Below are positions 1 to 6,002 of a DNA stretch of 14,922 nt, one piece after another. The stretch is taken from the NCBI GenBank assembly GCA_031289975.1, contig JAITOM010000184.1:1-14922 (forward strand), given 5' to 3'. Made by a program: the position numbers and the translations under genes. The notes beneath the pieces were generated by a model. That model saw only the letters and a list, made by a program, of their open reading frames with translations, ran no database searches and was not told the DNA's origin. Origin of the DNA: Methanobrevibacter sp. (GTDB taxonomy: Archaea; Methanobacteriota; Methanobacteria; Methanobacteriales; Methanobacteriaceae). Positions within the stretch are counted from its first letter, which is position 1. Each line of letters opens with the position of its first letter.

Positions 1-342
1 AAAAAATTTAATTTTAAACGATTAAGAAAATCTATTCAGAATAGTAGCGCTGCTAAATTCTTTAATTTCTTAGCATACAAAGCTAAAAAGAATGGTAAGC
101 ATTTCATTAAAGTAGAAAGGAAATTCCCTTCCAGTCAATGTTGTAGTATTTGTGGTCGTAAAGTCTTAAAAACAAAAGACTTAAACAACAGAAACCCCAA
201 ATGTCCTATTTGTGACACTCAACATGATAGAGACATCAATGCAGCTATCAATATATTAAATAGAGGTTTGCAATTGTTTAAATCGCCCCTGGGTAATGGG
301 TTAAAAGCTTTGAGAGAAGGAACTCCACAATATGAGTTCTAA
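1..342 (+). CDS. tnpB: TnpB (IS200/IS605 OrfB) RNA-guided nuclease, C-terminal part, cut by the window edge
   Basis: Frame 1 is open from base 1 to a TAA at 340-342 and encodes about 113 residues. It has the TnpB C-terminus: a four-cysteine zinc finger (CSIC at codons 142-153 and CPIC at 202-213), followed at 226-234 by the DRD motif of RuvC-III leading into NAAINIL. TnpB is the RNA-guided DNA endonuclease carried by IS200/IS605 and IS607 elements; it cuts donor sites using an omega RNA made from the element's right end. The N-terminal and first RuvC motifs lie outside the window, so intactness cannot be judged. No tnpA is visible. The last codons overlap the ATG at 332 of the truncated pirin frame. 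The family call is firm; the choice between IS605- and IS607-type rests on the right-end hairpin. Confidence 0.9.
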   Translation, partial: KKFNFKRLRKSIQNSSAAKFFNFLAYKAKKNGKHFIKVERKFPSSQCCSICGRKVLKTKDLNNRNPKCPICDTQHDRDINAAINILNRGLQLFKSPLGNGLKALREGTPQYEF

Positions 343-382
343 TCAACAAGAATCCCCTGTCTTTAGACAGGGCGGGTATCAA
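250..382 (+). ncRNA. Expected omega RNA (reRNA) of TnpB; 5' boundary not determined
   Basis: TnpB omega RNAs are transcribed from the end of tnpB through the right end of the element, with the flanking host DNA serving as guide. Here the structured part would include the 355-372 hairpin and stop near 382, and the guide would start at 383 inside pirin. This is inferred from the family; the sequence itself shows only the hairpin and its position. The 5' limit given is nominal. Confidence 0.35.
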
Positions 383-979
383 GGTACTATACATACAGGA
401 GAATCACAGTGGATGACAGCAGGTAGTGGAATTTTACATGAAGAAATGCCAATTGAATCAGACCATTTCTTTGGATTACAAATATGGCTAAATTTAGCTC
501 AAAAAGATAAAATGGTAAATCCAGAGTATTTTGATATAAATCATGATATGATAAAAACTGTAGATGAAGAAAATGTTACTGTTAGAATTATATCAGGCAA
601 ATACAAGAATGTTAATGGTGTAGGTACAAATCATCTTCAAGTAAATTTATTTGACATCACATTAAAACCTAATAAAGATATTCAAATACCTATCCCTAAT
701 AAACAAACATTGTTTATCTACATTATTGAAGGTGAAGGATACTTTGGTGCGGAAGGTAAAGATTATGTTGAAAATAGAACTGTAGCTATTTTTGATGAAG
801 GAGATAGTTTTTATGGAAAATCAGGTGATGAAGGTATTCGATTTATCTTATTCTCTGGTGAACCATTGAACGAACCAGTTGCTTGGGGAGGACCAATAGT
901 AATGAACGATGAATTAGAATTAGAAGAAGCATTCAATGAACTTCAAAATGGAACATTTATTAAAGAAAATCCGGAATAA
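332..979 (+). pseudogene. Pirin family protein, 5'-truncated by the IS insertion
   Basis: Pirins are bicupin metal-binding proteins, some with quercetin dioxygenase activity. From base 383 the frame matches pirin: QWMTAGSGILHEEMP at residues 26-40, a Pirin_C cupin from about residue 105, and the C-terminal WGGPIVMN and AFNELQNGTF blocks. The open frame begins at ATG 332, but residues 1-17 come from the tnpB tail and the IS right-end hairpin, not from pirin. By comparison with family members of about 280-290 residues, roughly the first 75-80 are missing, including the HPHRG-type segment that gives two of the four metal ligands; only the second pair (H36, E38) remains. An AGAAGGA lies about 12 bases before ATG 332, so some translation is possible, but a working metal site is unlikely. 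The gene converges with ino1, with stop codons 11 bases apart. Confidence 0.8.
355..372 (+). repeat. IS605-type right-end subterminal hairpin
   Basis: CCCTGTC (355-361) pairs perfectly with GACAGGG (366-372) around a TTTA loop. It lies 10 bases before the inferred element boundary. Such hairpins are recognised by TnpA and also form the 3' scaffold of the omega RNA. It is one of very few GC-rich stems in this AT-rich window. Confidence 0.8.
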
Positions 980-995
980 TATTCAAGATATTATC
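975..995. terminator. Possible bidirectional hairpin between convergent stop codons
   Basis: ATAATAT (976-982) and ATATTAT (988-994) form a 7-bp stem with a 5-base loop. It spans the pirin stop (977-979) and the ino1 stop (991-993). A shared terminator for two convergent genes is plausible, but an A/T-only stem this short can arise by chance in this genome. Confidence 0.25.
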
Positions 996-2085
996 TTTCT
1001 ATTTTACCTTCAATGAAATCATTAAGCATTTGCCCCGCTAACTCATCAGTAAATTGATGTGTTGGATGTTTCATTACATAAGAAGAAATAGCCGTTAATT
1101 CTCCCCCTATTTTCCTGTCAATAGCTAATTTACAGCATCTTATAGCATCAATCACACAAGCTGCTGAATTTGGAGAATCTTCAACACTTAATCTTAACTC
1201 AATGTTCATTGGAACATCACCAAATGTACGACCTTCCATTCGCAAAAAACATACTTTATTATCTTTTTGCCATGGAACATAATCACTTGGACCTATATGA
1301 ATATTTTCAGAAGCTAATCTTTCACCAATAACAGATTGAACAGCTTCTGTTTTAGATTCTTTTTTAGAACTTAAGCGATCTCTATTAAGCATATTAAGAA
1401 AATCTGTATTTCCTCCTGTGTTTAATTGATATGTTCTATCTAATTTAACACCTCTTTCTTTAAATAAATTTGCCAATGTTCTATGTGTTATAGTGGCTCC
1501 TATTTGAGCCTTAATATCATCCCCAATAATTGGAATTCCTTTTTCTTTAAATTTTTCACTCCATGTTTCATCACTAACTATAAAAACTGGCATACAATTT
1601 ATAAAAGCTATTTCTGCCTCCAAAGCTTTCTTGGCATAAAATTTTGCTGCTTTTTCTGAACCAACTGGAAGATAGTTTATGAGAATTTCAGCTCCACTTT
1701 CTTTAAGAACAGAACTTATATCAACTGGTTTTTCATCACAAATAAGAAAACTATGTTTATCATCATAATTTTTCATGTGTGGAGCAACACCATCTAAAAC
1801 AGGTCCCATTGAAACTTTAACATCTGTTTTTGCTATCTCTTTTTGGAAAATTGTTGTGCAATTAGGTTCTGCAAAAATTGCTTCATCTATGGTTTTATTT
1901 ACTTTTCTTTTATCTACATCAAAAGCTGCAACCACTTCAATATCTGAGGGTAAATACTTTCCAATTTTCCAATGTATAACTCCTTTAATGTTTTTTTCTT
2001 CTTTATCAGCGTAATAATTAATTCCTTGAATTAAAGAACTTGCACAATTTCCTATTCCAACAATAGCAACTTTTATTTTATTCAA
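991..2085 (-). CDS. ino1: Inositol-1-phosphate synthase (archaeal type)
   Basis: This enzyme converts glucose 6-phosphate to 1L-myo-inositol 1-phosphate with NAD as internal redox cofactor; in archaea it feeds archaetidylinositol lipids and inositol solutes. The 364-residue protein has a Rossmann dinucleotide loop VGIGNCASS at about 9-17, NYLPVGSE at 137-144, the conserved DDIKAQIGATITHR at 189-202 and the signature GGNTDFLNM at 224-232. I start it at TTG 2085 because a perfect GGAGGT lies at 2096-2091 with a 5-base spacer; a start at TTG 2100 would add five residues encoded by the ribosome-binding site itself. The length fits the archaeal/bacterial short form. The gene follows the lipoprotein gene on the same strand after 46 bp, so they may share a transcript. 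Confidence 0.9.
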   Translation of the reverse strand: MNKIKVAIVGIGNCASSLIQGINYYADKEEKNIKGVIHWKIGKYLPSDIEVVAAFDVDKRKVNKTIDEAIFAEPNCTTIFQKEIAKTDVKVSMGPVLDGVAPHMKNYDDKHSFLICDEKPVDISSVLKESGAEILINYLPVGSEKAAKFYAKKALEAEIAFINCMPVFIVSDETWSEKFKEKGIPIIGDDIKAQIGATITHRTLANLFKERGVKLDRTYQLNTGGNTDFLNMLNRDRLSSKKESKTEAVQSVIGERLASENIHIGPSDYVPWQKDNKVCFLRMEGRTFGDVPMNIELRLSVEDSPNSAACVIDAIRCCKLAIDRKIGGELTAISSYVMKHPTHQFTDELAGQMLNDFIEGKIER

Positions 2086-2090
2086 AAAAG

Positions 2091-2096
2091 ACCTCC
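2091..2096 (-). promoter_or_regulatory. Shine-Dalgarno site of ino1 that fixes a TTG start
   Basis: On the minus strand GGAGGT is followed by CTTTT and then TTG at 2085. The match to the 16S 3' tail and the spacing both support TTG 2085 over the in-frame TTG at 2100, which lies upstream of this site. Confidence 0.75.
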
Positions 2097-2131
2097 ACAA
2101 ATATTACGAGAATTTTATAGTTAACTAACTC

Positions 2132-2623
2132 TTATTTTTTAATAAATAAATTTGGGTTATTTTGAACTAAAGTATTTCTTCTATCTTGATAATAAAATCC
2201 TGTTTCCATATAAGAGTTCGCAGACTCAACAAATCTATTAAATATTAATTCATTAGACGATGTTTGAACAGCCGATTGTAAATCTAAACTTGCATTAATC
2301 TTAGATTCCAATTCTTTTGATATTAAATCAATGTAAGTAATATAATTTGTGTTATTTAGATTTTTATAAGTTCTTTGAATATCTCCAATGTTAATTTTAG
2401 CATTATTAAAGTTTTCAATAGCTAAATGCACTTTTACTTTTGCAATTTCAGTATTATATGAATTTAATCCATTAACCGCAAGATTAAAATTTAAATCACC
2501 ATTTTTCATGTTATCATTTAATTTGGGAATAATTTGATTTACACTTTCCATATCTGAATTAACACATCCACTAATAGCAATTACCAATACTAAAACAGAT
2601 ATTATAATAATTTTGTTTTTCAT
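2132..2623 (-). CDS. Predicted lipoprotein of unknown function
   Basis: I do not recognise the family of this 163-residue protein. It begins with a short basic stretch (MKNK), a hydrophobic segment at about 5-19 and a lipobox-like ISGC with Cys20, followed by a small polar sequence. This is what a lipid-anchored secreted protein looks like; archaea use such lipoboxes. The rest is hydrophilic, Asn/Ile/Lys-rich and predicted helical, with no cysteines after Cys20 and no catalytic motif that I can name. It sits 46 bp upstream of ino1 on the same strand. No strong Shine-Dalgarno is seen before the ATG. A 21-bp block around the start codon is repeated in frame inside the gene (2502-2522). Confidence 0.7.
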   Translation of the reverse strand: MKNKIIIISVLVLVIAISGCVNSDMESVNQIIPKLNDNMKNGDLNFNLAVNGLNSYNTEIAKVKVHLAIENFNNAKINIGDIQRTYKNLNNTNYITYIDLISKELESKINASLDLQSAVQTSSNELIFNRFVESANSYMETGFYYQDRRNTLVQNNPNLFIKK

Positions 2624-2636
2624 GTTATCATTTAAT
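2502..2636. repeat. 21-bp perfect direct repeat, start region of the lipoprotein gene and an internal site
   Basis: TTTTTCATGTTATCATTTAA plus T occurs at 2502-2522 and again at 2616-2636. The offset is 114 bp, a multiple of three, so both copies read the same way on the minus strand: LNDNMKN inside the protein and the leader plus MKN at the start codon. Confidence 0.8.
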
Positions 2637-3008
2637 AGTTTTTATTAGTATACAATTTTTTAACTTTTATCATTTTAAATAAAATTACACTTTATAAAGT
2701 ATATTGAATAAAAGTTTCTCTTTTATTTATTTGATTATAGTAGTTTTGATAAAGTTCTTAATAAATAACTTTTTTAAAAATAAATATTATTAAAAAATAT
2801 TTATTTAAAATTAGTTATATTAATTAAAATAAATTTATATTACCTAAAATTTAAAATTATAGATTTTCATAAATTAATATTTGAAATTGAATAATTTAAT
2901 AAAAAAGATTATCATCCAAAATTTAAGAACTTTTCCAAAATGACTATATTAATAATATATTAATTAATAATATAAATATTTATCTTATATTAAATATTAT
3001 TACTTATA
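2624..3008. other. AT-rich spacer upstream of the lipoprotein gene
   Basis: No credible gene on either strand; composition is almost entirely A/T with stop codons in all frames. It must hold the lipoprotein promoter at its low end and the pyrK transcript end at its high end. Visible items are a 12-bp palindrome at 2689-2700 and an AT-only palindrome, TATTAATTAATA, near 2960. I see nothing else I can support. Confidence 0.7.
2689..2700 (-). promoter_or_regulatory. Possible TATA box of the lipoprotein-ino1 unit
   Basis: ACTTTATAAAGT is a perfect 12-bp palindrome centred about 70 bases upstream of the lipoprotein ATG at 2623. A TATA box here would give a leader of about 45 bases. The surroundings are so A/T-rich that the match alone means little. 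Confidence 0.25.
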
Positions 3009-3830
3009 TTAAAAATTATTATTTAATATTTTAATGCCTGCTCCATCACGATGATAATTTCCAAACTCTGTAATTTGTTTAATTTCTTCTGATGAAAAAA
3101 TAGGGCCCTCCATACAAACTCTCCATCCAGTATTATCTACACAACACTGTCCACATATACCTATGGCACATTTCATGTATCTCTCCATTGAATATTGTCC
3201 ATTAATATTATTATCCTCAAGAATATTAAAAATTCCTTTCATCATTATCTCAGGACCGCATACAATTGCCATATCATAAGTTTTATTTTTAAGTAAATCA
3301 ATAGTTCGATTAGTAGCAAATCCTTTATATCCACAACTACCATCATCAGTGGATGTAAAAACATTGACTCCTAATTTTTTAAAATCATCTTCAAACAAGA
3401 GTTCACATTGTGTAATTGAAGCTATAACAACATCAACACTTTTATTTTTTAATTTAGCATGTTCAACAAATGATTTTAGAGGAGCCATACCAACTCCTCC
3501 CCCAATAGCTAAAATATTATCTCCAGATAATTTAAAGTTATTACCATAAGGTCCTCTAATGCCTAATTTATCCCCTATTTTAAGAAAATGTAAATTATTT
3601 GTGAATTCCCCAACATTTTTAACTGTAATACTAATTTCTTCATTATCTAAATCTATTTTAGATATTGACATAGGTTTTTCATCACCTCCTCCATTAAAAT
3701 TCCAAACCATCATAAATTGACCTGGTTTAGGTATTTCTCTCTTCATTTCCCAATCAAAGACAAATGTTTTTATTGTTTGTGTATTAATAATTATATTTTT
3801 TATTTTTAAAATTTCATAGTTATTATTCAT
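3009..3830 (-). CDS. pyrK: Dihydroorotate dehydrogenase electron-transfer subunit (PyrK)
   Basis: PyrK carries FAD and a [2Fe-2S] cluster and passes electrons from the PyrD flavin to NAD in type 1B dihydroorotate dehydrogenase, a step of UMP synthesis in the cytoplasm. The 273-residue protein has the FAD-binding KPMS at 52-55 (in place of the more usual RPxS), the nucleotide-binding GGGVGMAPL at 110-118, CGPEIMM near 191, and cluster ligands C221-x4-C226-x2-C229-x9-C239. An extra Cys230 lies next to the third ligand. I chose ATG 3830 because AGGAGA at 3840-3835 precedes it by 4 bases; an upstream in-frame ATG at 3845 would place that site inside the gene. It follows pyrD on the same strand, but after about 370 bp rather than directly. 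Confidence 0.92.
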   Translation of the reverse strand: MNNNYEILKIKNIIINTQTIKTFVFDWEMKREIPKPGQFMMVWNFNGGGDEKPMSISKIDLDNEEISITVKNVGEFTNNLHFLKIGDKLGIRGPYGNNFKLSGDNILAIGGGVGMAPLKSFVEHAKLKNKSVDVVIASITQCELLFEDDFKKLGVNVFTSTDDGSCGYKGFATNRTIDLLKNKTYDMAIVCGPEIMMKGIFNILEDNNINGQYSMERYMKCAIGICGQCCVDNTGWRVCMEGPIFSSEEIKQITEFGNYHRDGAGIKILNNNF

Positions 3831-3834
3831 TAAA

Positions 3835-3840
3835 TCTCCT
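3835..3840 (-). promoter_or_regulatory. Shine-Dalgarno site deciding the pyrK start
   Basis: AGGAGA on the minus strand is followed by TTTA and ATG at 3830. The alternative ATG at 3845 has no such site and would make this one coding. Confidence 0.7.
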
Positions 3841-3931
3841 TTCATTATTATTAACTTTATTATGTTTTAATTAATTATATTTCAATTGTACCTATTGTAA
3901 AAATAATTTTCCTAAATTTAAATTATTATTG

Positions 3932-3985
3932 GAAAATATATCATTCATCAAAAATATATTATTCATTGAAAATATATTATTCATT
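3932..3985. repeat. 18-bp tandem repeat, three units
   Basis: Units at 3932-3949, 3950-3967 and 3968-3985 follow the pattern (G/A)AAAATATAT(C/T)ATTCAT(C/T) with only one to three differences between them. The repeat lies about 100 bases upstream of the pyrK start on the minus strand. Confidence 0.85.
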
Positions 3986-4143
3986 AAATTGATATTTTTT
4001 AATTTTAAGATAAAAATGTAATTATATTATTAAAATAATTAAATATTATTCTTTTTAAAATAAAATATTTGTTTAAATTAATTTATTAATAAAATGAATA
4101 AAGTTAAGTAATTGTTTAAAATATAATAAATTCTAAATTATTA

Positions 4144-4175
4144 ATTGAAAACCTTCATAATTGAAAACCTTCATA
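4144..4175. repeat. 16-bp perfect tandem duplication downstream of pyrD
   Basis: ATTGAAAACCTTCATA occurs at 4144-4159 and 4160-4175 without any difference. It starts about 27 bases after the pyrD stop in the direction of transcription. Its GC-containing core stands out against the A/T background. Confidence 0.9.
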
Positions 4176-4201
4176 ATCAAATTTACAAAGCACTTTTAAT
4201 A

Positions 4202-5149
4202 TTAATGAGCATATCCAATCATTTCGTCGATTGATTTAAAACCTTTTTCTTTCATGAATTTAATTAAATTATAATTTATTTTAGAAAATATTTCTAAACC
4301 TTCATACATTATAGATGTTCCAATTTGTATAGCAGAAGAACCAGCATATAAAAATTCAACAACATCTTCATAGGTTTTTATTCCTCCAACACCAACAATT
4401 GGGATATTTAAATCATCATATAAATCATACACATGTTTAATAGCTATTGGTTTAATAGCTGGACCAGAAAGACCACCAAACTTATTTTTAAGTATGGGGA
4501 CACCAGCATTAATATCAATTTTCATTCCTGGACCAAGTGAATTAATCAGTGTTATCCCATCACTTCCTGCTTTTTGTGCTGAAAAAGCTATTTCTCTAAT
4601 ATCAGTTACATTAGGCGTTAATTTAGTAAGTACAGGGACTGAAACACTATTTTTAACTGCATTTACAACTTCAAATGTATTATCTGGGCATTGTCCAATA
4701 GCTGAACCATATCCTGCCATTGCATGAGGACATGAAATATTTAATTCAATCATATCAATTAAATCTTCAATTTTAGAAGATACATGGATAAATTCATTTG
4801 TTGTAGAACCATAAATAGAGGCAATAGCTATTTTAGGATGTTTATTAATTTCAGGTTCATCATTGTTATCATCTTTACTAACTTCTCTATTGATTAGTGC
4901 TAACTCACCTTTAAATAAATCAACACCTGAACTTGAAAGTCCTACTGCATTTATTATTCCACCTTCAACTTCTGCTATTGTAGGATTTTTATATCCTTTA
5001 TTAGGCTCTTTAGAGAAAGATTTTGTAACAACTCCAGCAGCACCAGAATTCAATACATTATTCATTGATGCAGCAGTAGTTCCTAAGATACCCGCAGCCA
5101 ACAATAAAGGATTTTCCAATTTAATTCCACATAATTCAGTATTTAACAT
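4202..5149 (-). CDS. pyrD: Dihydroorotate dehydrogenase catalytic subunit, type 1B (PyrD)
   Basis: PyrD oxidises dihydroorotate to orotate with FMN, the fourth step of pyrimidine synthesis; the type 1B enzyme pairs with PyrK to reduce NAD. The 315-residue TIM-barrel protein starts with MLNTELCGIKLENPLLLAAG. It has TKS at 42-44, NAVGLSSSG at 67-75, NISCPH at 137-142 with the catalytic base Cys140, TKLTPN at 175-180, NSLGPG at 203-208 and the FMN-phosphate loop GVGGI at 253-257. The partner pyrK lies downstream, which supports the 1B assignment. A polar stretch at about 90-104 (KDDNNDEPEINKH) looks like a lineage-specific loop. Only a weak GTGAG lies before ATG 5149. Length and ends fit the family. 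Confidence 0.93.
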   Translation of the reverse strand: MLNTELCGIKLENPLLLAAGILGTTAASMNNVLNSGAAGVVTKSFSKEPNKGYKNPTIAEVEGGIINAVGLSSSGVDLFKGELALINREVSKDDNNDEPEINKHPKIAIASIYGSTTNEFIHVSSKIEDLIDMIELNISCPHAMAGYGSAIGQCPDNTFEVVNAVKNSVSVPVLTKLTPNVTDIREIAFSAQKAGSDGITLINSLGPGMKIDINAGVPILKNKFGGLSGPAIKPIAIKHVYDLYDDLNIPIVGVGGIKTYEDVVEFLYAGSSAIQIGTSIMYEGLEIFSKINYNLIKFMKEKGFKSIDEMIGYAH

Positions 5150-5517
5150 AAGCTCACAGAGGATTTAATGCATTATTTACTATTATTATTAAATACAATA
5201 ATAAATAATATTTAACAAGCTAATCATATCAAGTTAATTATTTAATATTAAATCATTAATTATTATTTTTTAATAACTATATTAATAATAATATTTAATT
5301 AATAGCCTTTTTAAGCATTTTTAAATTAAGTCATTTTAAAAAAAAGTTTTTATTCATAGTAAAATTTTTATTATATGAGAGTGGGTATCAATTATTTTTT
5401 AATGGGAAAAATTACTAAATTTGTATAGCTACATGTACATGTTGAACTACCTTTTCCTATGAAATAATATATTATTTTTGACTATTTCCTAATTGTTGCC
5501 CAGTTCCATGTGATAAT

Positions 5518-5562
5518 TTTCTTATTTTTATTTTCTTATTTTTATTTTCTTATTTTTATTTA
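5518..5562. repeat. 14-bp tandem repeat, three units
   Basis: CTTATTTTTATTTT recurs with a period of 14, units beginning at 5521, 5535 and 5549, the last degrading at its end. It is pyrimidine-rich on the plus strand. Confidence 0.8.
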
Positions 5563-5585
5563 ATTAATATAAAAATATTTATTTT

Positions 5586-5645
5586 AATATTAATAAAATT
5601 AATATTAATAAAATTAATATTAATAAAATTAATATTAATAAAATT
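5586..5645. repeat. 15-bp tandem repeat, four perfect units
   Basis: AATATTAATAAAATT is repeated exactly at 5586-5600, 5601-5615, 5616-5630 and 5631-5645, with a partial fifth unit after it. Confidence 0.9.
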
Positions 5646-5893
5646 AATATTATTAAAAAATATTCTATATTAAAAAATATTTTATTAATAATAATTAAAA
5701 ATTAATTGTATTATATTCATTATCATGGAAAAGTTATTTAATTTTAAATACCAGTTTATAAAAACCAATAACTTTAAATAATGTAATATATTTTGATTAA
5801 TATAACTAATTTTAAATTAATATCTTTTATTTAATATTTATTAATATTTATTTTTATTAATATTTATTTTTAAAAAAGTTATTTATTAAAAAC

Positions 5894-5924
5894 TTCATCT
5901 AATCCAATATTCATCTAATCCAAT
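5894..5924. repeat. 15-bp direct repeat upstream of the SNF2 gene
   Basis: TTCATCTAATCCAAT occurs at 5894-5908 and 5910-5924, a period of 16 bp. It ends about 78 bases before the SNF2 start codon, just before a run of A/T that could hold the TATA box. The position would suit an operator, but this is inference only. Confidence 0.75.
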
Positions 5925-5990
5925 TATAAAATAAATATATTAAATTATAATTATAAAAAATAAGAAATATAACAAAAATCTAATCATTGA

Positions 5991-5996
5991 AGGAGG
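5991..5996 (+). promoter_or_regulatory. Strong Shine-Dalgarno site of the SNF2 gene
   Basis: AGGAGG is followed by a 6-base spacer and ATG 6003. It firmly sets the start of the large SNF2 protein. Confidence 0.8.
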
Positions 5997-6002
5997 AAAT
6001 TT

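Larger units (their letters stand above)
1..382 (+). mobile_element. IS200/IS605-family element, right (3') end
   Basis: The segment contains the tnpB 3' end followed by a terminal hairpin (7-bp stem at 355-361 and 366-372, TTTA loop) and a short GGGTATCAA tail ending at 382. A subterminal hairpin near the right end, with no inverted repeats or target duplication, is typical of IS200/IS605 elements moved as single strands by HUH transposases. From 383 on, the sequence is pirin coding DNA, so 382 is the most likely right boundary. The left end and the target pentanucleotide or TAM lie upstream of the window. Confidence 0.8.
3831..4201. other. Repeat-bearing spacer between pyrD and pyrK
   Basis: There is no gene here. 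Two different short tandem repeats stand out (18 bp x3 at 3932-3985 and 16 bp x2 at 4144-4175); the rest is A/T-rich. The length is unusual for two subunits of one enzyme that are often adjacent in other genomes, so pyrK may have its own promoter here. I cannot point to a convincing TATA box. Confidence 0.6.
5150..6002. other. Long AT-rich divergent spacer between pyrD and the SNF2 gene
   Basis: I find no supportable gene in this 850-bp stretch. It must hold the pyrD promoter (minus) and the SNF2 promoter (plus). It contains 14-bp x3, 15-bp x4 and 16-bp-period x2 tandem repeats, described separately. A less A/T-biased island at about 5380-5515 carries a 12-bp palindrome, ACATGTACATGT (5431-5442), and short broken reading frames; it could be an eroded gene or an unannotated RNA. 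Confidence 0.6.

Noticed and set aside
1775..2014. An open frame opposite ino1 on the plus strand
   Set aside because: It is antisense to conserved codons of ino1, has no family similarity and no ribosome-binding site. The same holds for open frames opposite or inside pyrK, pyrD, the SNF2 gene, secF and secD.
2955..2975. AT-only palindrome TATTAATTAATA downstream of pyrK as a terminator
   Set aside because: In sequence of this composition, 12-base A/T palindromes are frequent. Nothing else supports it.
5383..5391. GGGTATCAA, identical to the tail of the IS605-type right end at 374-382
   Set aside because: There is no hairpin before it and no tnpB remnant near it; nine matching bases can occur by chance in a window of this size.
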